64,000 bases of DNA from Actinocorallia sp. API 0066. Its GTDB lineage: Bacteria; Actinomycetota; Actinomycetes; Streptosporangiales; Streptosporangiaceae. The notes beneath the pieces were generated by a model. It ran no database searches, was not told the origin of the DNA, and saw nothing but the letters and a program-made list of their open reading frames with translations. The position numbers and the translations under genes were made by a program. This document shows, piece by piece, positions 62,317-64,000 of the stretch (within the stretch, counting starts at the first letter, position 1; every line of letters starts with the position of its first letter). The stretch is taken from contig NZ_JAJLQY010000011.1 of NCBI RefSeq assembly GCF_020991275.1, positions 186,001 to 250,000 on the forward strand, in the 5' to 3' direction.

Positions 62317-63270
62317 CTAGGTGGTCCTGACGCCGGGGCTCGCCGTCGGGGAGCCGCCGCCGTTGGGCTGGACGGTCGCCGTCGGGGTAGCCGGAGCGGG
62401 CGCTGACGGTGTTGCCGTCGGCGCGGAGCTGGCCCCGCATGGGGCGTTGGCCGGGGCTGGCGCCGGCGCCTGGGTGCCGTTGGGGTTGAAGGCGAACGAG
62501 GTTGTCGCCAAGCCCTCAGGTGCGCCCGCGTGGAGCTCGAAACCGGCGCTCACCTGGCAGAGGACACCGGTGCCGGGGATCTTGCCACGGTTGATCAAGT
62601 CCTGGGTGATCGGCCCGAGGGCGAGATCGGTGACCTCGTTCACCGGAGTGACCATGTCGTAGATGACGGCGGCCTGGCCGGTCGGCCCCGTGAAGCCGTA
62701 GATGTTGTAGCGGCGATCGCCGACCTGGACATCCTTCGCGATCGTCCAGTCGTTGGGGATCTCCAAGTTGGGGTGTTTCAGCCAGATCATGAGCTCGATC
62801 GATCGGGCGTCGGTGATGACGCCGGGGCACCCCTGCCGGTCCGGGTGGTACCAGATGTCGTAGGCGGCGTTGTAGGTGCCGCCTCCTCCGCCGTCGGTCA
62901 CCGCCCAGCTCGTCGTGGCACCGGCCAGGGCGTCGACAGAGATCGGGAATCGGTCGTCGTCGAGCGGCGTGGCGATGTTCGGGTAGGCGCCCGGCCCACG
63001 GCCGGCCACCTCGACGTTCGCCGGATCGATCGTGCTTCTGGTGACCCGGAAATCGGTGCCGCCGCTGGTCGTGAGGCAGAGGTCTCCGAGGCTGTTCCAC
63101 CGGTTCGTGCTCACGACGTATCCGCCGTCGACCGGAGTGGACTGGTAGCGCTCGCACATCTCGCCGGGCTGGTCGGCGCTCGTGGGGGTGGGGGACAGGA
63201 CACCGGCGACGAGGACGACGCCGAGACCGGCGAGCGCCCAGATGAGTCCGTCTCGAATTCGGATGATCAT
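62317..63270 (-). CDS. Secreted GH12-type endoglucanase-like protein
   Basis: The product is 317 aa from ATG 63270 (sharing one base with the preceding stop). A signal peptide (WALAGLGVVLVAGVL) is cleaved near TSA (residue 32). The GH12 beta-jelly roll is recognisable: NRWNS, YDIWYHP (137-143), and both catalytic Glu residues, Glu159 in SIELMIWL and Glu245 in SAGFELHAG, with GLATTSFAF after. GH12 enzymes cut beta-1,4-glucans such as cellulose. The tail (265-317) is Pro/Ala/Thr-rich. Its place next to a sigma-like gene in a mobile element is unusual. Confidence 0.82.
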   Translation of the reverse strand: MIIRIRDGLIWALAGLGVVLVAGVLSPTPTSADQPGEMCERYQSTPVDGGYVVSTNRWNSLGDLCLTTSGGTDFRVTRSTIDPANVEVAGRGPGAYPNIATPLDDDRFPISVDALAGATTSWAVTDGGGGGTYNAAYDIWYHPDRQGCPGVITDARSIELMIWLKHPNLEIPNDWTIAKDVQVGDRRYNIYGFTGPTGQAAVIYDMVTPVNEVTDLALGPITQDLINRGKIPGTGVLCQVSAGFELHAGAPEGLATTSFAFNPNGTQAPAPAPANAPCGASSAPTATPSAPAPATPTATVQPNGGGSPTASPGVRTT

Positions 63271-64000
63271 CAGGCGGCCACGCCCTCGTACGCGGCGATG
63301 GCGGCGGCGAGACGGCGCGCGGCGCGCGAGCACCGCTGACGCATCGCCGCGGGCGAGATGCCCAAGTCGACGTCAGCGACCGTCTTCCAGCTCTGCTTCG
63401 CAGGCTCGCCGATGGACTCAGAGCTGTAGCGGGCCGAGAGCATCTCGGCTTCGGCGATGGTGAGCACCTTCTGGGCGACGGCCCAGACGAGGACCATGGC
63501 GAGCTGCTCACTCGGGTGGAGGTCGTCGCCGCCGAAGTCCTCACCGATGTTGGCGTGCTCGTACTCGCCGCCCAGCGCGCCCATCGGCGTCTCCTGCGAC
63601 AAGACCAGGGCCTCCTTCCGCATGATCTTGTGCGCGCGCCAGCCGATGTTCGGCGCGATGAACTTCCCGAGGTGTCGGGGGTGTTCCTTGATCGCGATCC
63701 AGAGGGACGTGAGCGCGAGCTGGCACCGCTCATCGAGGTCCGGGATCTGGTCCCGGTAGAAGGAGGTCAGCCTCGCGGCCTTGGGCAGCATGAACTGAAA
63801 CACGATCCGGCTCGCGAGGTCGCCTTCTCTCCCGGCGAACGACGCCCGCCGCAGCAGTGCCGCGAGGATCGTGTCGATCTCGGCGATGGGGCGCTGACGG
63901 GCGGATTCGAACGATGCGATCGTGACGAGGCCGGCCAGGGTGGGCTCTTCTTCTGCCCACCGCGCGGTCGTGGCGTTCGCGACGCGGTTGATGAGCAGTC
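63270..64000 (-). CDS. Sigma-70-like protein, 5' end cut by the window edge
   Basis: The frame is open from the right edge to TGA at 63272-63270 (about 242 codons visible). A sigma-region-2-like stretch (SRIVFQFMLPKAARLTSFY, then DERCQLALTSLWIAIKEHP) and a region-4-like HTH (AEAEMLSARYSSES, then SWKTVADVDLGISPAAMRQR) are visible, but the similarity to standard sigma factors is loose. The TGA overlaps the ATG of the GH12-like gene by one base (TGATG), so both are made together. It may drive transcription of element genes. Confidence 0.6.
   Translation of the reverse strand, partial: LLINRVANATTARWAEEEPTLAGLVTIASFESARQRPIAEIDTILAALLRRASFAGREGDLASRIVFQFMLPKAARLTSFYRDQIPDLDERCQLALTSLWIAIKEHPRHLGKFIAPNIGWRAHKIMRKEALVLSQETPMGALGGEYEHANIGEDFGGDDLHPSEQLAMVLVWAVAQKVLTIAEAEMLSARYSSESIGEPAKQSWKTVADVDLGISPAAMRQRCSRAARRLAAAIAAYEGVAA

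Noticed and set aside
61204-64000. An integrase gene near the att site
   Set aside because: None of the four element genes shows tyrosine or serine recombinase motifs. An integrase, if present, lies beyond the right edge.

Overview
The window is high-GC (roughly 70% by eye) actinomycete DNA. Sequence signs of this are the strong G/C bias at third codon positions, frequent GTG and TTG starts, many lipoproteins, very large AfsR/SARP and LuxR-family ATPase regulators, and secreted peptidoglycan hydrolases with I36-type domains. An order such as Streptosporangiales (Actinomadura-like) or Streptomycetales is likely, but the sequence does not fix the genus.

Layout. Positions 1-39 kb are chromosomal background. 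They hold lipoproteins, an acyltransferase, a CocE-type hydrolase, an amidase, a MerR regulator divergent from a class III adenylate cyclase, an ECF sigma factor fused to an anti-sigma-like membrane tail, a three-repeat membrane protein coupled to a membrane-anchored NDH-2, chorismate mutase, a glutamine-synthetase-like enzyme, and an HTH/repeat/NBR1-Ig membrane protein. Next come three adjacent secreted cell-wall enzymes (19.6-22.4 kb), two of which share an almost identical I36 module. After an OYE-type oxidoreductase there is a subtilase with a separate gene for a propeptide-like protein (24.3-26.1 kb). Three giant ATPase regulators follow (26-39 kb). Around one of them, an AfsR-like protein, I see three sets of 11-bp direct repeats that look like SARP operators.

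The centrepiece is a complete BREX type 2 (Pgl) phage-defence operon at 40,976-59,749: pglW, pglX, pglY, pglZ, brxD and brxHI, all on the + strand with short gaps or overlaps. It is preceded by a TerD-vWA gene whose reading frame is broken near 40,543. PglX contains an AT-richer patch (about 47.43-48.13 kb) in its likely DNA-recognition region, suggesting exchange of target specificity, and a C7 run exactly at its catalytic NPPY motif.

To the right of BREX are a leaderless HTH/Clp-N gene, a decayed htpG fragment, and a tRNA terminator joined to an isolated 42-nt 3' half of tRNA-Arg(ACG). That half-tRNA is what integration of a mobile element at a tRNA leaves behind. The element should occupy 61.2 kb onward and run off the right edge. 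Its visible genes, all on the - strand, are a sigma-like protein (cut by the edge), a secreted GH12 glucanase-like protein translationally coupled to it, and two unrecognised proteins. The last of these has its stop codon inside the tRNA-derived site. BREX therefore sits beside a tRNA-Arg integration hotspot.
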